From contig NC_081406.1 of NCBI RefSeq assembly GCF_030272615.1, positions 258,839,386-258,903,385 of the forward strand: a DNA stretch of 64,000 nt, written 5' to 3'. The position numbers were made by a program, and so were the translations under genes. How positions within the stretch are numbered: position 1 is the first letter of the stretch; every line of letters begins with the position of its first letter. Positions 34,609-46,706 of the stretch are shown in pieces. The notes under the pieces are model-generated. The model worked only from the letters and a program-made list of their open reading frames with translations. It did not search any database and was not told the DNA's origin. The stretch comes from Cryptomeria japonica (Eukaryota; Streptophyta; Pinopsida; Cupressales; Cupressaceae).

Positions 34609-35383
34609 TGTATATGGTGAAAATGGATAACAATAATAACAATATTGAAAGGCTAAATGAATTCAACCACAAAACCCTAGCCTAACAACAACAAAGATCC
34701 ACCATAACATATGAAGATTACCTAAGACAATGCAAATCAAACGAAATCACAAAGATTATACCATCACATGTCCAATAGGGTTTTGATCTCCATTCTTCCT
34801 ATCTCCATTGATCTTGCTTGATATATTTGCTCTTAGATTTTATGTGCACAAGAGCTCAACAAAGAATGGAATGTGGTTGCAAGTAGGATCGTAGTGTAGT
34901 CAATCGCATAAATTGATTCATTAGGTCATTAGGGTTTGATAATGAAGAAAGCATCTCCTTATATAGAAGACACTATAAGAAATGGAGGGATAAGATTGAG
35001 AGGTGTAAAAGGAGGTCGGCTATGATTAGAGGGTAGGTAAAAGAAATAATAAAATAATGAAAGGGGTAGGTAGTGTATGAATTAAGAGATGAATGACATG
35101 TGTCATGGGTAGAAAAGACTAATGAATTAATTAAATAAATAAAGATTCATTTAATTAATAGAAGAAGTGGGATCAATTAAATAAATAAGATATTTATTTA
35201 ATTTAGGAAAATGATAATTTAAATAAATAAATGTATTTATTTAAATGAGAAATAAGGCTAGAAGAGGATAAATGAATTAATTAAATAAATAAAGATTTAT
35301 TTAATTAATAGAAGAATTAAGCTTAGATAATTAAATAAATAAAATATTTATTTAATTAGACATGAAAATTTTAGGTGTCTACA
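34609..35383 (-). repeat. Element 1 5' LTR
   Basis: This is the partner of 21446-22220. It carries the same AT hairpin block (about 35118-35358) and a TATA box on the minus strand at 34957-34966. It should drive the gag transcript toward lower coordinates. The PBS follows directly. Confidence 0.96.
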
Positions 35384-35388
35384 GACAC

Positions 35389-36698
35389 AATCGCAACATG
35401 CATTAAAAACCTTCCTTGGAAAGTAAGAGAAATAGATGGAGAAGGGTAAGAGATTTTATTTATTATGGTAAGTGATAAAATAATTCTAACTATGCAAAAG
35501 AATTAAAGGGATTTTGTCTCAATACATATGAGATGTGAAAGACCATTGTCTAGACACAAAAAACAATTCAACGGTACAAATATAGTGTTATAAAAAAATA
35601 TGTATCTCTGTAAAAAATTATTATGTTTAGGTACAATAATGAAGGCCTTTGTCTAGTATGAGAATAATAATCATAATTGATATCACTACAATCAAATTGA
35701 TGACTGATGCTAGTAATAATATGTGTCCCCTCCAATTGGTTGCATAAATAGTGTGCAAAGAATTGGGAAGATGAGAAAAATACAAAAGCATGATAATGTG
35801 TATAGTAATGAAAAAATATATCATCCTATAAGAACATAAACTAGAAAGAATTATTGAGGGCCATGTAATAAGTGTACCCCTAATATACACAAATGGTAAG
35901 ATAAGCATGACATATCATGTAGGCATATACATAAAACATAATCATCTAGGTGTATATAATAAGGTTGCCCTAGTATACACAAGTTTTTAGGAAAATAATA
36001 TAGGTCAATCAAACAATTTCCTACATAACCCCATGAGAAAAAGGCATGATACAAGCGTACAAAAAAAAATATAATGCAAAAATAAAAGACATGCTACAAG
36101 ATAACACAAGATATACCCTAGGAAAATCCTCAAGAGGGAAAGCTCCTTCCTTCAAAAGATCCACATTCAATGTATTATTCAACAACAAAATTATTATAAT
36201 ACACATACAGTATCTCCTCAGATACTTTTGAAACATCATCCTCCTCCAATACATCCTCCATGAATCCAAGCATATATCCATACATAACATACCATGCTTT
36301 ACATATGCACTCTTTAGAAGAAAGCTCAATACAATGACAACCAAGTCAAACAACCAAACGATGAATGTTGACTACTAAACATGTGTTTGCTTTTGTAGAA
36401 TCAATCTCACACAAAACAATCAAGTGGTAAGGTGAAATCATGTGCCTCAAAACCACGAGTATATAAAACCATTGACTGATTTAATTTTCCGTGCTAAGTT
36501 TCTTAGTATTAAATATTTTCCCATGTGCAACCCATGCATAAAATATCTAACCAATATTACCTACAACTTTACAAGTGGATCCAAATATGTATTTAATGTG
36601 AGTAAACACATCACTTAAAATGTACTACAGATAAATATTTTTTTATATAATTAGATAAGTATTTCTTGTACACAGTGTACAATGTCATATTCCTAACA
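35389..36698 (-). mobile_element. Possible 3' LTR remnant of a minus-strand copia element
   Basis: At 36698 the minus strand changes from ACAAGTGGGAGAA, a typical copia polypurine tract, to TGTTAGGAATATGACATTG, a typical LTR start. The LTR would extend to lower coordinates, but its other end and TSD were not found. Several 60-110-codon minus frames (35627-36353) show no domain. The call rests on the PPT/LTR junction alone. Confidence 0.35.
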
Positions 36699-37475
36699 TT
36701 CTCCCACTTGTTGTGTGCATTACATAAGGTTCAACCTATGAAATGAATCATCCAAGATCCATGAAACCACATAAATCTCCAGCATAATTTTGTGCTTTGT
36801 CAAGATAGTTGTAGTAACATCTAGGATGTCCACCATCTCAAGCAAGAACTCCTCTCATCCTCTAACATGTAACCTATTGGCAAGGAAAAGAGTAGATAGA
36901 CATAGTTTCAAAGAACATGTTTCATCTTTCTACATCAACCCCACAGAGTCTAGAACTTGGAAGATAGCATATAGACTACAACTACTATGTATGGATCATG
37001 TCCTATCCCCTACGTATAAATAGACTGTAATTTGTAATCACCAACTGTAGATGTGTATAGGAGATATATGTAGATGTATAGAAAGAGATTGAATATGAGA
37101 AAGGAATATATATGGTATGAATGTATAGAAGGAGATAAGGATTTATAAGGATTTATATGATGTATTGAATGAATATAAATAGTACAAATACTTTTGGGTA
37201 CTAATATGATGTGTTATCTATGTTCTTGATATTCTATTAAATAGATAATCTCATGTCCGAATCTAATTTCTTGTTCCATTAGTAGGACTGAGTCTGAGGT
37301 ATAAACTACAACACTACATCATTTAGAGGTTCATGATTATCCCCTAGGCTCTTGAAGCTCAAGACCCCTTTAGGCTAGTTAGATAATGGAATCAACAAAT
37401 GATTGGGTTGGTGATCCATTAGATACTATAAGAATAAGGTCATAATTTCAACAAGCTCTACATCTCTTCATTGCT
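36699..37475. other. Anonymous spacer
   Basis: No domain was recognised. The first 100 bp may be the 3' internal end of the minus-strand copia remnant. TATA-like short repeats (GGTATGAATGTATAGAAGGAG and relatives) occur at 37040-37180. Confidence 0.35.
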
Positions 37476-37479
37476 TTAT

Positions 37480-38960
37480 CTTTTGATCCATAGTCTTTTT
37501 TAGAAGCTTCAAATATTCGTGAGTGGGATGCTTCTATACAAGAAGAGTTCAATTCATTGGAGAAGAATCACACATGGGTCTTGTCCTTCTTTCTAAAGGA
37601 TGTAATCTTGTCCGATACATGTGGATCTATTAGAAAAAAATGCAGCTCAAATGGGTCAATTGACAAACATAAGGCTTGCTTGATTGTGAAAAGATTCTCC
37701 CAAGTTCTAGGGATTGACTACTTTGAGACTTTTGCACTAGTTGCCAAATAAATTCCATTTGACTTATCCTTGATATAGTTAGGATGTTTATTAGCTCGAT
37801 GTGAAGAGTGTCTTTCTTCATGGTGACCTTTAGGAGAAAATCTACATGGAGAAGGCACAAGGGTTTATACAAGATCCTTCACTTGTTTTATGTCTCAAAA
37901 AGTCTTCCTATGACATCATATAGGCTCTTTGAGCTTGCCATGCCAAGACAGACTCCTTCCTTCTAACAATTGAACTCACTTCAAGATTCCATTTTGATCA
38001 AAAGGTATAAATTCTACAATAGGATGACACTCTCAAATGTTTAGTTCTTCATGTTGATGAATTATTGATCACAAGGAGTCATGCATCCACCATCAAGGCA
38101 GTGAAAATTAATTTACATGATATATTTATGATGTCAAACTTGGGTATTTTATATTACTTCTTGGGGATTGAGATCAAATATTCTCTTGAGATGCTCTCCA
38201 AATTTTGTATAGATAATTCTAAGCATGCACCGACTCCATTTCTTTCTGGATTCAAACTTGAGACTAAGTTTACTTCATCCTTGGTTGATGGCACTTTATA
38301 CTGACAACTTATTGGGGGTCTCATCTACTTGATTCATATGAGACCCAACATTTAATATGTTATGGGCATGGTCTCTTGATTCATGTATGAGCCAAGTGAT
38401 TTTAATTGGAAAGCAGCTAAGTGAATCCTCCATTATATTCAGGCTAATCACAATAATGGGATTTAGTATGCAACAAGTGTGGATATTGAATTGGTGAGAC
38501 ATATAGATTTAAATGTGGTAAGCGACTCTCAAGATCACAAGTTTAGTTCAAGGTATTACTTTTCACTCGGTTATAATCCAATTTGTTGATTGAGAAAGAA
38601 GCAGTCTACTAATGCTCTTACATCTATAAAGATCGAGTATCGAGGGGCGATTAATGCCACCACTAAGGCTATTTGGATTTAGAATATTCTTATTGATTTT
38701 AACATTCCTTTTAAAAATCCTACAATCATATTTTGTGATAATCAAAGTGTAATATTGATCTCAAGGAATTTGGTTCATTAAACCAGAAGATGAAACACAT
38801 TGAGATACACATGCACTACATTTGAGGGGTAATTTAAGAAGTCATCATCGTTCTTAAGTATTATCCTATATATAATAAAATTATGAATGTCTTCACTAAA
38901 CCCTTCACAGAAAACATGTTCTTTTGAGAAATTTGTTAGGGGTGAGATAGGTGTCTATTC
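37480..38960 (+). pseudogene. Heavily decayed copia RT and RNase H remnant
   Basis: Plus-strand fragments in changing frames match the copia pol order. EEFNSLEKNHTWVL and KHKACLIVKRFSQVLGIDYF with ETFALVAK come from the RT start. A block near 38130-38170 resembles the LGILYYFLGIEI segment after the RT active site. The RNase H and 3' polyprotein end shows FTKPFTENMFF near 38895. Many stops break the frame. It leads into the PPT-like CAAGGGGGGTG and the old LTR at 39129. Confidence 0.7.
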
Positions 38961-39128
38961 CAAGAGGGGCTTCTTATTCCATTTTTTTCTCTATATTTTT
39001 AGGGGGCGATTCTTTTTATAGGTGGCTTCTTCATTTGAGGGGCATCTCTTTGTACATGATTACCTCATCAAGCTTCATTTGTTAGACCCATCTTTTCACC
39101 CTCCTAAGGTATGCTCAAGGGGGGTGTT

Positions 39129-39574
39129 TGTTAGGAAAATGGTGTCTCAACCTTGCATTTACATAAGGTTACTATGTATAGTAAGTTGTCATGTGAGCAA
39201 AAATTAGTCCAAAATTTTCTCCAAATCTTCATACTAGCTAGATAAGCATGTTGGTAAATTTTCATTGTAAGATCATGTCTAGATTTGAAGATATCGATTT
39301 TTTTGTTTTTGAAACTTGTAAACGAAAGTTTTGGAGTTAATTTTGAGGGCCTTAGAGGCTCCAAAATATCTTGAAAGTGTTCATATCAAGTTATAGCTTG
39401 ATAAAGAAGGTTGCAATCTTTCCAATTCTTCAAATAGTTTGTCAATTGGACACTCGATTCAAAAGTTATGGCCTCTAAAAGTTGGGTCTCTTGAAACAGG
39501 AAATATAAAAAATGTGTTGGACACATAAATGAGTCATAAAAGGGATCTACAAGTGTTGTTGTGAACATTGTCAC
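39129..39574 (+). mobile_element. Old copia LTR, left part (split by a younger copia)
   Basis: It follows a purine run (CTCAAGGGGGGTG) and starts TGTTAGGAAAATGG. It is interrupted at 39574 by the copia element with TSD GTCAC, and its continuation appears to be 46332-46706, which ends TCTATAACA and contains the R-region-like GGGGTTTTTCTGTTATAAGG. Together the halves make an LTR of about 820 bp belonging to the decayed pol at 37480-38960. Confidence 0.5.
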
Positions 39575-40664
39575 TGTTGGTATTATAGATATGTTGCATT
39601 AGTTTTGTCATTGATGTCAACACTTATCCTTTTGGAGATCTATGGTTATGCTGAACCGACACATTGTGTTCATCGGCAAGTTTGGTGACTTATGCACACT
39701 CACCGGTATATTGTTCACCGACGGGTTATATGGTTCACTGGCACTGATGATGACTTGTTATCATCTGAAGATCACTTGATTATGTCGAAGACATGGTTTG
39801 GGTACTTGGTTTTTGTGTTTTGGTTATTGGTCTAATCGGGTTGACATATTTGTTGTTACTGGCAAATTGGTCTAGGTTATGGACCGGTATGCATTATCTA
39901 TTCCAGATCAACACAACACGTTATGGAGATGATTTATTGATTGGATATTATTGTAAATGTATTGATCCGACATGATAGATCGCATCAAGACTTATCTGTA
40001 ATTGATTTAAATTATAATATTCTTAGTAAGCCAACCTACACATTTGGTCTTAGGTTTTGTATATATGTAAGATCTCATTTGTGAGATGACATAGAGCAAT
40101 GCATAGTATGTAAGGTTATGGTATTGTAACATGGTATGTGTGAATATTGAAGATCATATGAGTAAACCATAGAGAAGGCTCAAGGAAGGTTTGAAGGTGT
40201 TTATCAAAGCTTAACCGGTACTGAATCCAACATTGGAGATGCTATTTTGAGTAGTACATTATTCTAGGATTTAACCATCGTACTATAGTCATTGCAACTC
40301 CCATTTGAACAATGTGCTCTAGGCGGTTGGTCTTTCTGCATGTGCAGACCCCATTTGTATACACATACTATCTGGGGTAGTATTATCAGATTGTGGGTAA
40401 GGTTTCCCACTGTGGTTTTTCCCCTTACAAGTTTCCATGTTAAAATATCTGTGTTATGGGTTGTGGATGTTGTTTCTCTTTTTGTTTTATGCATTAAGTT
40501 TCACTGATATTAATATTAACTGCTAATTTGTTAACCGACATTAAGTTTGGTTTACTGGTATTAAGTATCAAGTTTGATTAGGTTATAATTGGGTTGAAAT
40601 TCATTTCCAACTGATTCACCCCCCCCACCCCCCCCCCTCTTAGTTGCCCTTCTGGTTCCTAGCA
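39575..40664 (+). repeat. Copia 5' LTR
   Basis: 1090 bp, paired with 45249-46326. The end is marked by a C-rich run (ACCCCCCCCC near 40628) and TTCCTAGCA, directly before the PBS. GGTTTTTCCCC in the 3' third is the usual R/U5-type signal. Confidence 0.93.
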
Positions 40665-40666
40665 AT

Positions 40667-40678
40667 TGGTATCAGAGC
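40667..40678 (+). promoter_or_regulatory. Copia primer-binding site (initiator tRNA-Met)
   Basis: TGGTATCAGAGC two bases after the 5' LTR is the standard plant copia PBS complementary to the 3' end of initiator methionine tRNA. Confidence 0.95.
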
Positions 40679-40721
40679 TAAGTCATCTTTTTGCAGAAGT
40701 CTAACAACTTGAGGAGATCCT

Positions 40722-42266
40722 ATGGCAACAAACTTTTTCAGGAAGGACAGTCCGAAACTTGATGGAACTAACTATGGCATATGGAAGATCAAAATGGAGA
40801 CACATCTGAATTGCATTGGAAGAGACATATGGGAAGTTACAAAGAATGGCTATGTTGGTCCTACTACGAATCAACCTAATCCACCAACATTGGGTAAGAA
40901 TCAAGAAAATGATTGCAAAGCAAGAGAAGCACTTTTGAGTGCATTATCAAACCGATATATTGCTAAAGCTATTTGGGATAAATTGGAGACATTGAATGAA
41001 GAAAATACCACTATCAAAATTGCAAAACTGGAAAGTTTCCGGGTCACGTATGAAATTTTGAAAATGGAAGAAGATGAAAGAATTTCGGCTTTTATGGAAA
41101 GAGTTAATGAAATTGTTTTAGGAATACAATGTTGTGGAGGATCCTTAAGTGAAGATGAAATTGTTTCTAAAGTTTTAAGAGCTTTGCCACCGACATACAA
41201 AATGAAAGTAACTGCTATTAATGAGTTGAGAACAATGCCTAATACATCAGTATCTAGAGATACCTTGGTTGGAAAACTTTCAGGATTTGAGCTTGAGGAA
41301 TTTGGTCTTGTTGCTACAATTAAGATAGATTTAGCCTTCAAAGCATCATCACCATTTGAGAAATCTGATTGGAAAGCACTTTATGCAAAAGAACTTGAAG
41401 ATATTAGGAGGGAAAATGAAGAACTGGAAGAATTTGAAGCACTATTTGCAAGGAAAATGCCTAAAGATCCAATTGGAAGTAAGTATGAAGGTAAAGCACC
41501 GTTTAAATGTTTTCATTGCAATAAAGTTGGTCATATAGCATCTAGATGTCCTGATAGACATGCAAGATTGAGAGAAGAAGCTAAAAGGACATATAAGACT
41601 AACCCTAAATATCAGAGATACAGATTTAAGAAGAAAATAGATAAATCTTGTTACTATGCTGATGAAGGAGTTACAGATGATTTTGATGAAGACCCGACAG
41701 ACAATGGATGGGAATTTGTTGCAATAAAAGAAGATCAACCGACACCTACTATTCCACCGGTAGAGCAGGCCCTAGCAACTAAAATTGAGGAAAAAGATGA
41801 ATGGATTATAGATTCTGGATGTTCACATCATATGGCTAGTGATAAAAGTAAATTCTTATCTTTCCAGGAATACAATGGAGGTCTAGTAAGATTTGGCGAT
41901 GATAAAGATTGTTTAATCAAAGGAAAAGGCACTATATCCTTGGATGGTAAGCACAATACTGACAATGTTTATTATGTTGAAGGTTTGAAGCATAATCTTT
42001 TGAGTGTTGGTCAATTAGTTGAAAAGGGATTTCAGTTACAATTCAAGAATGGAAAATGCAAAATCATGAATAGAACTGGATTGGAGATTGCAAGCGGTAA
42101 TCAGACTAAAGGTAATATCTTTCATTTGAATAACAGTGATAAGACATGCTTGATTGCACATATTGATGAAAGTTGGTTATGGCATAAGAGACCTTATCGT
42201 GTGAATTTTGATTGCATTGTAAAGATCAGTTCAACTAAGGCAGTAAGGGATTTACCTAAATTATAA
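40722..42266 (+). CDS. Copia gag and protease
   Basis: This 514-codon frame starts MATNFFRKDSPKLDGTNYG, the usual copia gag start with the LDGTNY-W block of UBN2/DUF4219-type gags. A zinc knuckle CFHCNKVGHIASRC (C-x2-C-x4-H-x4-C) lies at residues 263-276, and the aspartic protease active site WIIDSGCSHHMAS has its Asp at about 364. LLSVGQLVEKGF and the LWHKR of the GAG-pre-integrase domain follow. The frame then decays into a stop at 42264-42266 where the integrase His-Cys domain should continue. The gag-protease part itself is open and could be translated. Confidence 0.9.
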   Translation: MATNFFRKDSPKLDGTNYGIWKIKMETHLNCIGRDIWEVTKNGYVGPTTNQPNPPTLGKNQENDCKAREALLSALSNRYIAKAIWDKLETLNEENTTIKIAKLESFRVTYEILKMEEDERISAFMERVNEIVLGIQCCGGSLSEDEIVSKVLRALPPTYKMKVTAINELRTMPNTSVSRDTLVGKLSGFELEEFGLVATIKIDLAFKASSPFEKSDWKALYAKELEDIRRENEELEEFEALFARKMPKDPIGSKYEGKAPFKCFHCNKVGHIASRCPDRHARLREEAKRTYKTNPKYQRYRFKKKIDKSCYYADEGVTDDFDEDPTDNGWEFVAIKEDQPTPTIPPVEQALATKIEEKDEWIIDSGCSHHMASDKSKFLSFQEYNGGLVRFGDDKDCLIKGKGTISLDGKHNTDNVYYVEGLKHNLLSVGQLVEKGFQLQFKNGKCKIMNRTGLEIASGNQTKGNIFHLNNSDKTCLIAHIDESWLWHKRPYRVNFDCIVKISSTKAVRDLPKL

Positions 42267-42269
42267 AAC

Positions 42270-43225
42270 CTCATAATCCAGTATGTAAGGAATGTCAAAT
42301 GGGAAAGCAAGTTAGAACAACCTTTAAGAGCATTTCTGAGAAATCCAATAATGTTCTTGATTTAATTCATATTGACTTGTGTGGTTCGGCAAGAACAAGA
42401 AGTCTACATGGAGATAGATACTTTATGCTAATTATTGATGATTATTATATAATGTGTTGGGTTACTTTTCTTAGGGAGAAATCATAAGCTTTTGGAAAAT
42501 TAAAATTATTCAAGGCAATGGTAGAGAATGAAACCGATAAGAAAATCAAATGTTTGAGATCAGATCAAGGAGGGGAATTTACATCTAAGGAGTTTAATAC
42601 ATTATGTGAAGTGAATGGAATCAAAAGACAACTATCAACACCTCAGACACCTCAGCATAATGGAATTGTGGAAAGGAAGAACATAACTATTATGGATGCA
42701 ACTAGAAGCATGATATTGGAAGCAAATCTACCTCATGTGTACTAGAGAGAAGCAGTGAATACAATGGTTTACACTTTCAACAGAGTTAACATCAAAGGTG
42801 AAACCAGTAAGACCCCTTATGAACTATGGTTTGGTAATACTCCTACTCTTAAATATTTCAGAATATTTGGAAGCAAATGTTATATTAGGAGAGATGAGTA
42901 TGTTGGTAAATTTGATCCTAGAAGTGATGAAGGAATATTTCTTGGTTATTCATCTAAGAGCAAGACATATAGATGTTTTAATAAAAGATTGCAGAAGATC
43001 ATTGAGAGTGCTAATGTGAAGATAGATGAACACTTTAGAGGAAATTCAAGGTCTATAGATTCTGAACCGATAGTTGAGATGATCATAAATGAACCAATAC
43101 AGAGTGCACCGGTACAAAATGTAGATCCAGTCACACCGACATCATCAGGGAATTCCACAGTGACTGAAGAACAACATCATGTAAATAAACCCAGGTATGT
43201 AAGACTGAATCACTCTGAAAGTTAG
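42270..43225 (+). pseudogene. Copia integrase
   Basis: Three frame pieces carry the rve core: VLDLIHIDLCG and MLIIDDYY (first Asp region), then KCLRSDQGGEFTSKEF (second Asp), then PQTPQHNGIVERKN (catalytic Glu). After a TAG at 42743-42745, the C-terminal part has TPYELWFGNTPTLKYFRIFG, EGIFLGYS and KTYRCFN. A TAA at 42485 follows FLREKS. The DDE residues survive, but the stops prevent one protein. Confidence 0.88.
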
Positions 43226-43252
43226 ATAATTGGGAATAAGTATCAAGGTGTT

Positions 43253-44458
43253 ATGACAAGAGGAAAACTGGCAAATGAAGAGGTATGCTTAATTTCTCAA
43301 ATTGAACCAGCATCTGTTATTGAAGCATGTCAAGATGAACATTGGATAAAAGCAATGGAAGATGAATTAGAACAAATTGAAAAGAACAATACATGGACAT
43401 TAGTTCCCCGGCCTAAAGACAAAAATGTAATTGGAACTAAATGGGTATTTAGAAATAAACTTAATGAAGATGGTAAGGTAATCAGGAACAAAGCAAGATT
43501 AGTGTGTAAAGGCTATTCACAGCAAGAGGGAATTGATTACAATGAAACCTTTGCACCAGTAGCTAGAACTGAGGCAGTTAGATTATTTCTTGCATTTGCA
43601 ACACATAAGAACTATAAAGTAGATCAGATGGATGTAAAATATGCATTTCTGAATGGTGATCTTGAAGAGGAAGTTTACATTGAACAGCCTGATGGATTTT
43701 CACTAACAAATGATAAAGATATGGTTTGCAGATTAAGGAAAGCTTTGTATGGATTGAAGCAAGCTCCTAGAGCTTGGTATGCTAGATTGGACAAATACCT
43801 TTTGAAGCTTGGTTACACTAAAGGTAATGCTAACAACAACTTGTATATCAAAGTGACTAATGATGACATCTTGGTTATTGAAGTTTTTGTTGTTGATATC
43901 ATTTTTGGAGGAGAAGATGGATTCTGTAAAGAATTTGCTAATAAGATGCAGGAAGAATTTGAAATGTCTATGATTGGGGAGATAAAATTCTTTTTAGGAT
44001 TGCAGATTTCACAGACTGATAAATGTATATTCATATGCCAAACAAAATACTTGAAGGAACTATTGAAGAAATTTGGTATGGAAAACTCTAAACCGGTAAG
44101 TACTCCTATGACTACAACTGATAAATTGACATTGAAGGATGATTCAGCTCATGTTAATCCGACAAGATACAAATATATGATTGGAGGTTTATTGTATTTG
44201 AATCAAACAAGACCTGATATAATGAATGCAGTATGTATTGTTTCAAGATTTCAGAGTAATCCTAAAGAAAATCATGAATCAGTAGTAAAAAGGATTTTCC
44301 AGTATCTACAAGGCACAACAAATCTTGGTTTATGGTATCCTAAAGATGAAAATTTTGATTTATGTGCATACATCGATGCAAATCGGGCAGGAGATGTAGA
44401 TGACAGAAAGAGTACCATTGACGGAGCATTCTTTCTTGGTAGCAGATTGATCTCATAG
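43253..44458 (+). CDS. Copia reverse transcriptase, active site altered
   Basis: This 401-codon frame has the RVT_2 landmarks [71 protein letters not shown] and [16 protein letters not shown]. The catalytic box, normally YVDD, reads FVVD (about 43885-43896), so the first Asp is lost. FLGLQI and ARTRPDI-like blocks follow, then the start of RNase H ([17 protein letters not shown]) before a TAG at 44456. Confidence 0.9.
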   Translation: MTRGKLANEEVCLISQIEPASVIEACQDEHWIKAMEDELEQIEKNNTWTLVPRPKDKNVIGTKWVFRNKLNEDGKVIRNKARLVCKGYSQQEGIDYNETFAPVARTEAVRLFLAFATHKNYKVDQMDVKYAFLNGDLEEEVYIEQPDGFSLTNDKDMVCRLRKALYGLKQAPRAWYARLDKYLLKLGYTKGNANNNLYIKVTNDDILVIEVFVVDIIFGGEDGFCKEFANKMQEEFEMSMIGEIKFFLGLQISQTDKCIFICQTKYLKELLKKFGMENSKPVSTPMTTTDKLTLKDDSAHVNPTRYKYMIGGLLYLNQTRPDIMNAVCIVSRFQSNPKENHESVVKRIFQYLQGTTNLGLWYPKDENFDLCAYIDANRAGDVDDRKSTIDGAFFLGSRLIS

Positions 44459-44840
44459 TTAAGCAAGAAACAGAGTTGTACATCACTATCAACAACAAAA
44501 TCAGAATATGTTGTAGCAGCAACTAATTGTACTCAGGTGTTATGGATTAAGAAAATGTTGAAGGACATAAAGGTAAAATGCAAATAACCTATAATCATCT
44601 ATTGTGATAATTCAACAACAATTGATATATCAAAGAATCTGGTATTTCACTCTAAGACTAAACATGTTTCTATCAATTTTTTTTTTTGAAAGAGAATATT
44701 GAAACAAATGAAGTGAAATTGGTTTATGTGAATACTAAAGAGCAGATTGCAGATATCTTTACTAAGCTTTTGCCTAAGGAAACCTTTGAATATCTCAGAG
44801 AGAAGCTTGGGGTAATACCCTCACCAGTAGAGACTTAGAC
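44459..44840 (+). pseudogene. Copia RNase H, C-terminal remainder
   Basis: After the TAG at 44456 the same frame continues with TSLSTTKSEYVVAA (RNase H Ser/Glu block), then after another stop IIIYCDNSTTIDISKN and HSKTKHVSI. The 3' end near 44735-44800 encodes KEQIADIFTKLLPKETFEYL, the usual end of copia polyproteins. Confidence 0.85.
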
Positions 44841-45248
44841 AATTGAAGATTGGCATCAAACCGACAGAAACTAATAGAGAAATCCTTTTTCCGGCTTTGA
44901 TGGAGGAGAGCTACTTCTCAGGGGGAGTAGCTGGTTACAGTAATTGGTTATATTAGTTGGTCGTATGTTCTGGTATTTTTATTGCTTTGGCATTTGATGT
45001 CAAAGGGGGAGAGATATCTATGGAAAAACATTATCCTTGGGAGAGAGATTATTCTTTTGGAGACATTATCCTTAGGGGAAAGATTATTCTTTTGGAAACA
45101 TTATTCATTGGGAGAGAGATATACATTTGTATTTTGATTTCTGGTATTGACCTATTTTGGAGATTGTTGGTTTTTGGTTTTTGGCATTTTGTCTTGGCAC
45201 TTAGATGTTTTTTCATCTAGTGTTGTCATCAATGCCAAAGGGGGAGAT
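44841..45248 (+). other. Copia 3' untranslated region and PPT
   Basis: Non-coding stretch with several G-rich purine runs (CTCAGGGGGAGTAGCTG near 44917, CAAAGGGGGAGAGA near 45002) before the true PPT at 45237-45248. Three tandem variants of ATTATYCWTKGGRRAGA (45025-45120) are visible. Confidence 0.7.
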
Positions 45249-46326
45249 TGTTGGTATTATGGATGTGTTGCATTAGTTTTGTCATTAATGTCAACACTTA
45301 TCCTTCTGGAGATCTATGGTTATGCTAAATCGACACTTTGTGTTCACTGACAAGTTCAGTGACTTATGCATAGTCACCGGTATATTGTTCACCGACAGGT
45401 TATATGGCTCACCGGCACTGATGATGACTTGTTATCATCTGGAGATCACTTGATTATGTCGAAGACATGGTTTGGGTACTTGGTTTTGGTGTTTTGGTTA
45501 TTGATCTAATTGGGTTGACATATTTGTTGTTACCAACAAATTGGTCTAGGTTATGGACCGGTATGCGTTATCTATTCCAGATCAACACAACACATTATGA
45601 ATATGATTTATTGATTGGATATTGTTGTAAATGTATTGAGCCGACATGGTACATCGCATCAATAATTATTTGTAATTGATTTAAATTGTAATATTCTTAG
45701 TAAGTTGACCTACATATTTGGTCTTAGGTTTTGTATATATGTAAGATCTCATTTGTGAGATGACATAGAACAATGCATGGTATGTAAGGTTATGGTATTG
45801 TAACATGGTATGTGCGTATATTGAAGATCATATGAGCAGACCATAGAGAAGGTTCAAGGAAGGTTTGAAGGTGTTTATCAAAGCTTAACCGGTACTGAAT
45901 CCAGCATTGGAGATGCTATTTTGAGAAGTGCATTATTCTAGGATTTAACCATCCTACTTTAGTCATTGCGACTCCTATTTGAGCAGTGTGCTCTAGGTGG
46001 TTGGCCTTTCTGCATGTGCAGACCCCATTTGTATACATATACTATCTGTAGTAGTATCATCTGATTGTGGGTAAGGTTTCCCACTGTGGTTTTTCCCCTT
46101 ATAGGGTTTCCACGTTAAAATCTTTGTGTTATGTGTTGTGGATGTTGTTTCTCTTTCTGTTTTATGCATTAAGTTTCACTGGTATTAATATTAACTACTA
46201 ATCTGTTAACTTACATTAAGTTTGGTTTACTGGTATTAAGTTTCAAGTTTGATTAAGTTATAATTGGGTTGAAATTCATTGACAACTGATTCACCCCCCT
46301 CTCAGTTGCCCTTCCGGTTCCTAACA
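45249..46326 (+). repeat. Copia 3' LTR
   Basis: 1078 bp, paired with 39575-40664. It is preceded by the PPT AAAGGGGGAGAT (45237-45248) and followed by the TSD GTCAC. Confidence 0.93.
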
Positions 46327-46331
46327 GTCAC

Positions 46332-46706
46332 ATCATAAGGAATATTGGATTGGAGATAAGTTGGATGTCACTTTTTGGGTGGTTATAGCTCATGGTTTTG
46401 TAATATCGTTTGATGATTTCATGTATTGCATGCCCTATATATTAGGTGTGTGAGATGGAGGTTGTGTGTAAGAGTTTTATATCTATTGAGTAACCTTGGA
46501 TCTTTGGTTGGTGATACTTTGGTGAGAAGCTTGATTTACAAGTATATTGTATCATGTTAATTAACTTTTTAATAATATATTGGATAGCTTTTGGAGTGTG
46601 GGGTTTTTCTGTTATAAGGGTTTTCCACATGATATATCTTGTGTTTATTGTTATTATATTTGCATGTTGCATATATCCTTTTGTATGTATTTCTTATTCT
46701 ATAACA
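46332..46706 (+). mobile_element. Old copia LTR, right part
   Basis: This continues 39129-39574 on the far side of the nested element. It contains a polyadenylation-type region (GGGGTTTTTCTGTTATAAGG and TTTTCCAC) common in copia LTRs and ends ATAACA, mirroring the TGTTA start. Confidence 0.45.

Larger units (their letters stand above)
21446..35383 (-). mobile_element. Element 1: Tat/Ogre-like Ty3/gypsy retrotransposon, RT deleted
   Basis: Two 775-bp LTRs (21446-22220 and 34609-35383) with TG...CA ends enclose a 12.4-kb interior, and GACAC is duplicated at 21441-21445 and 35384-35388. The PBS, gag and protease show that the element reads on the minus strand. The LTRs differ at about ten positions by eye (about 1.3%), so the insertion is fairly recent. 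The interior keeps gag, protease and the last part of integrase but no RT, RNase H or integrase core, so it is non-autonomous. Between the integrase tail and the 3' LTR it carries an antisense plant-mobile-domain gene, itself split by a solo LTR. The Tat/Ogre assignment is an inference from the CxxHx4Hx4C gag motif, the large size, and the extra gene in that position. Confidence 0.93.
39575..46326 (+). mobile_element. Ty1/copia retrotransposon, full length, degenerate
   Basis: LTRs at 39575-40664 and 45249-46326 both start TGTTGGTATTAT and end in (C)TAGCA/CTAACA. GTCAC is duplicated at 39570-39574 and 46327-46331. The PBS matches initiator tRNA-Met and the PPT is intact. The gag-protease-integrase-RT-RNase H order defines Ty1/copia (integrase before RT). 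Stops and frame breaks occur near 42200-42260, 42486, 42743, 43223, 44458 and 44585, and the RT active site is altered, so it is inactive. Moderate LTR divergence places it earlier than element 1. Confidence 0.95.

Noticed and set aside
35627-36353. Three overlapping minus frames of 67-110 codons
   Set aside because: Hydrophobic, Ile/Leu/Tyr-rich text from AT-rich DNA; no domain and a likely LTR context.
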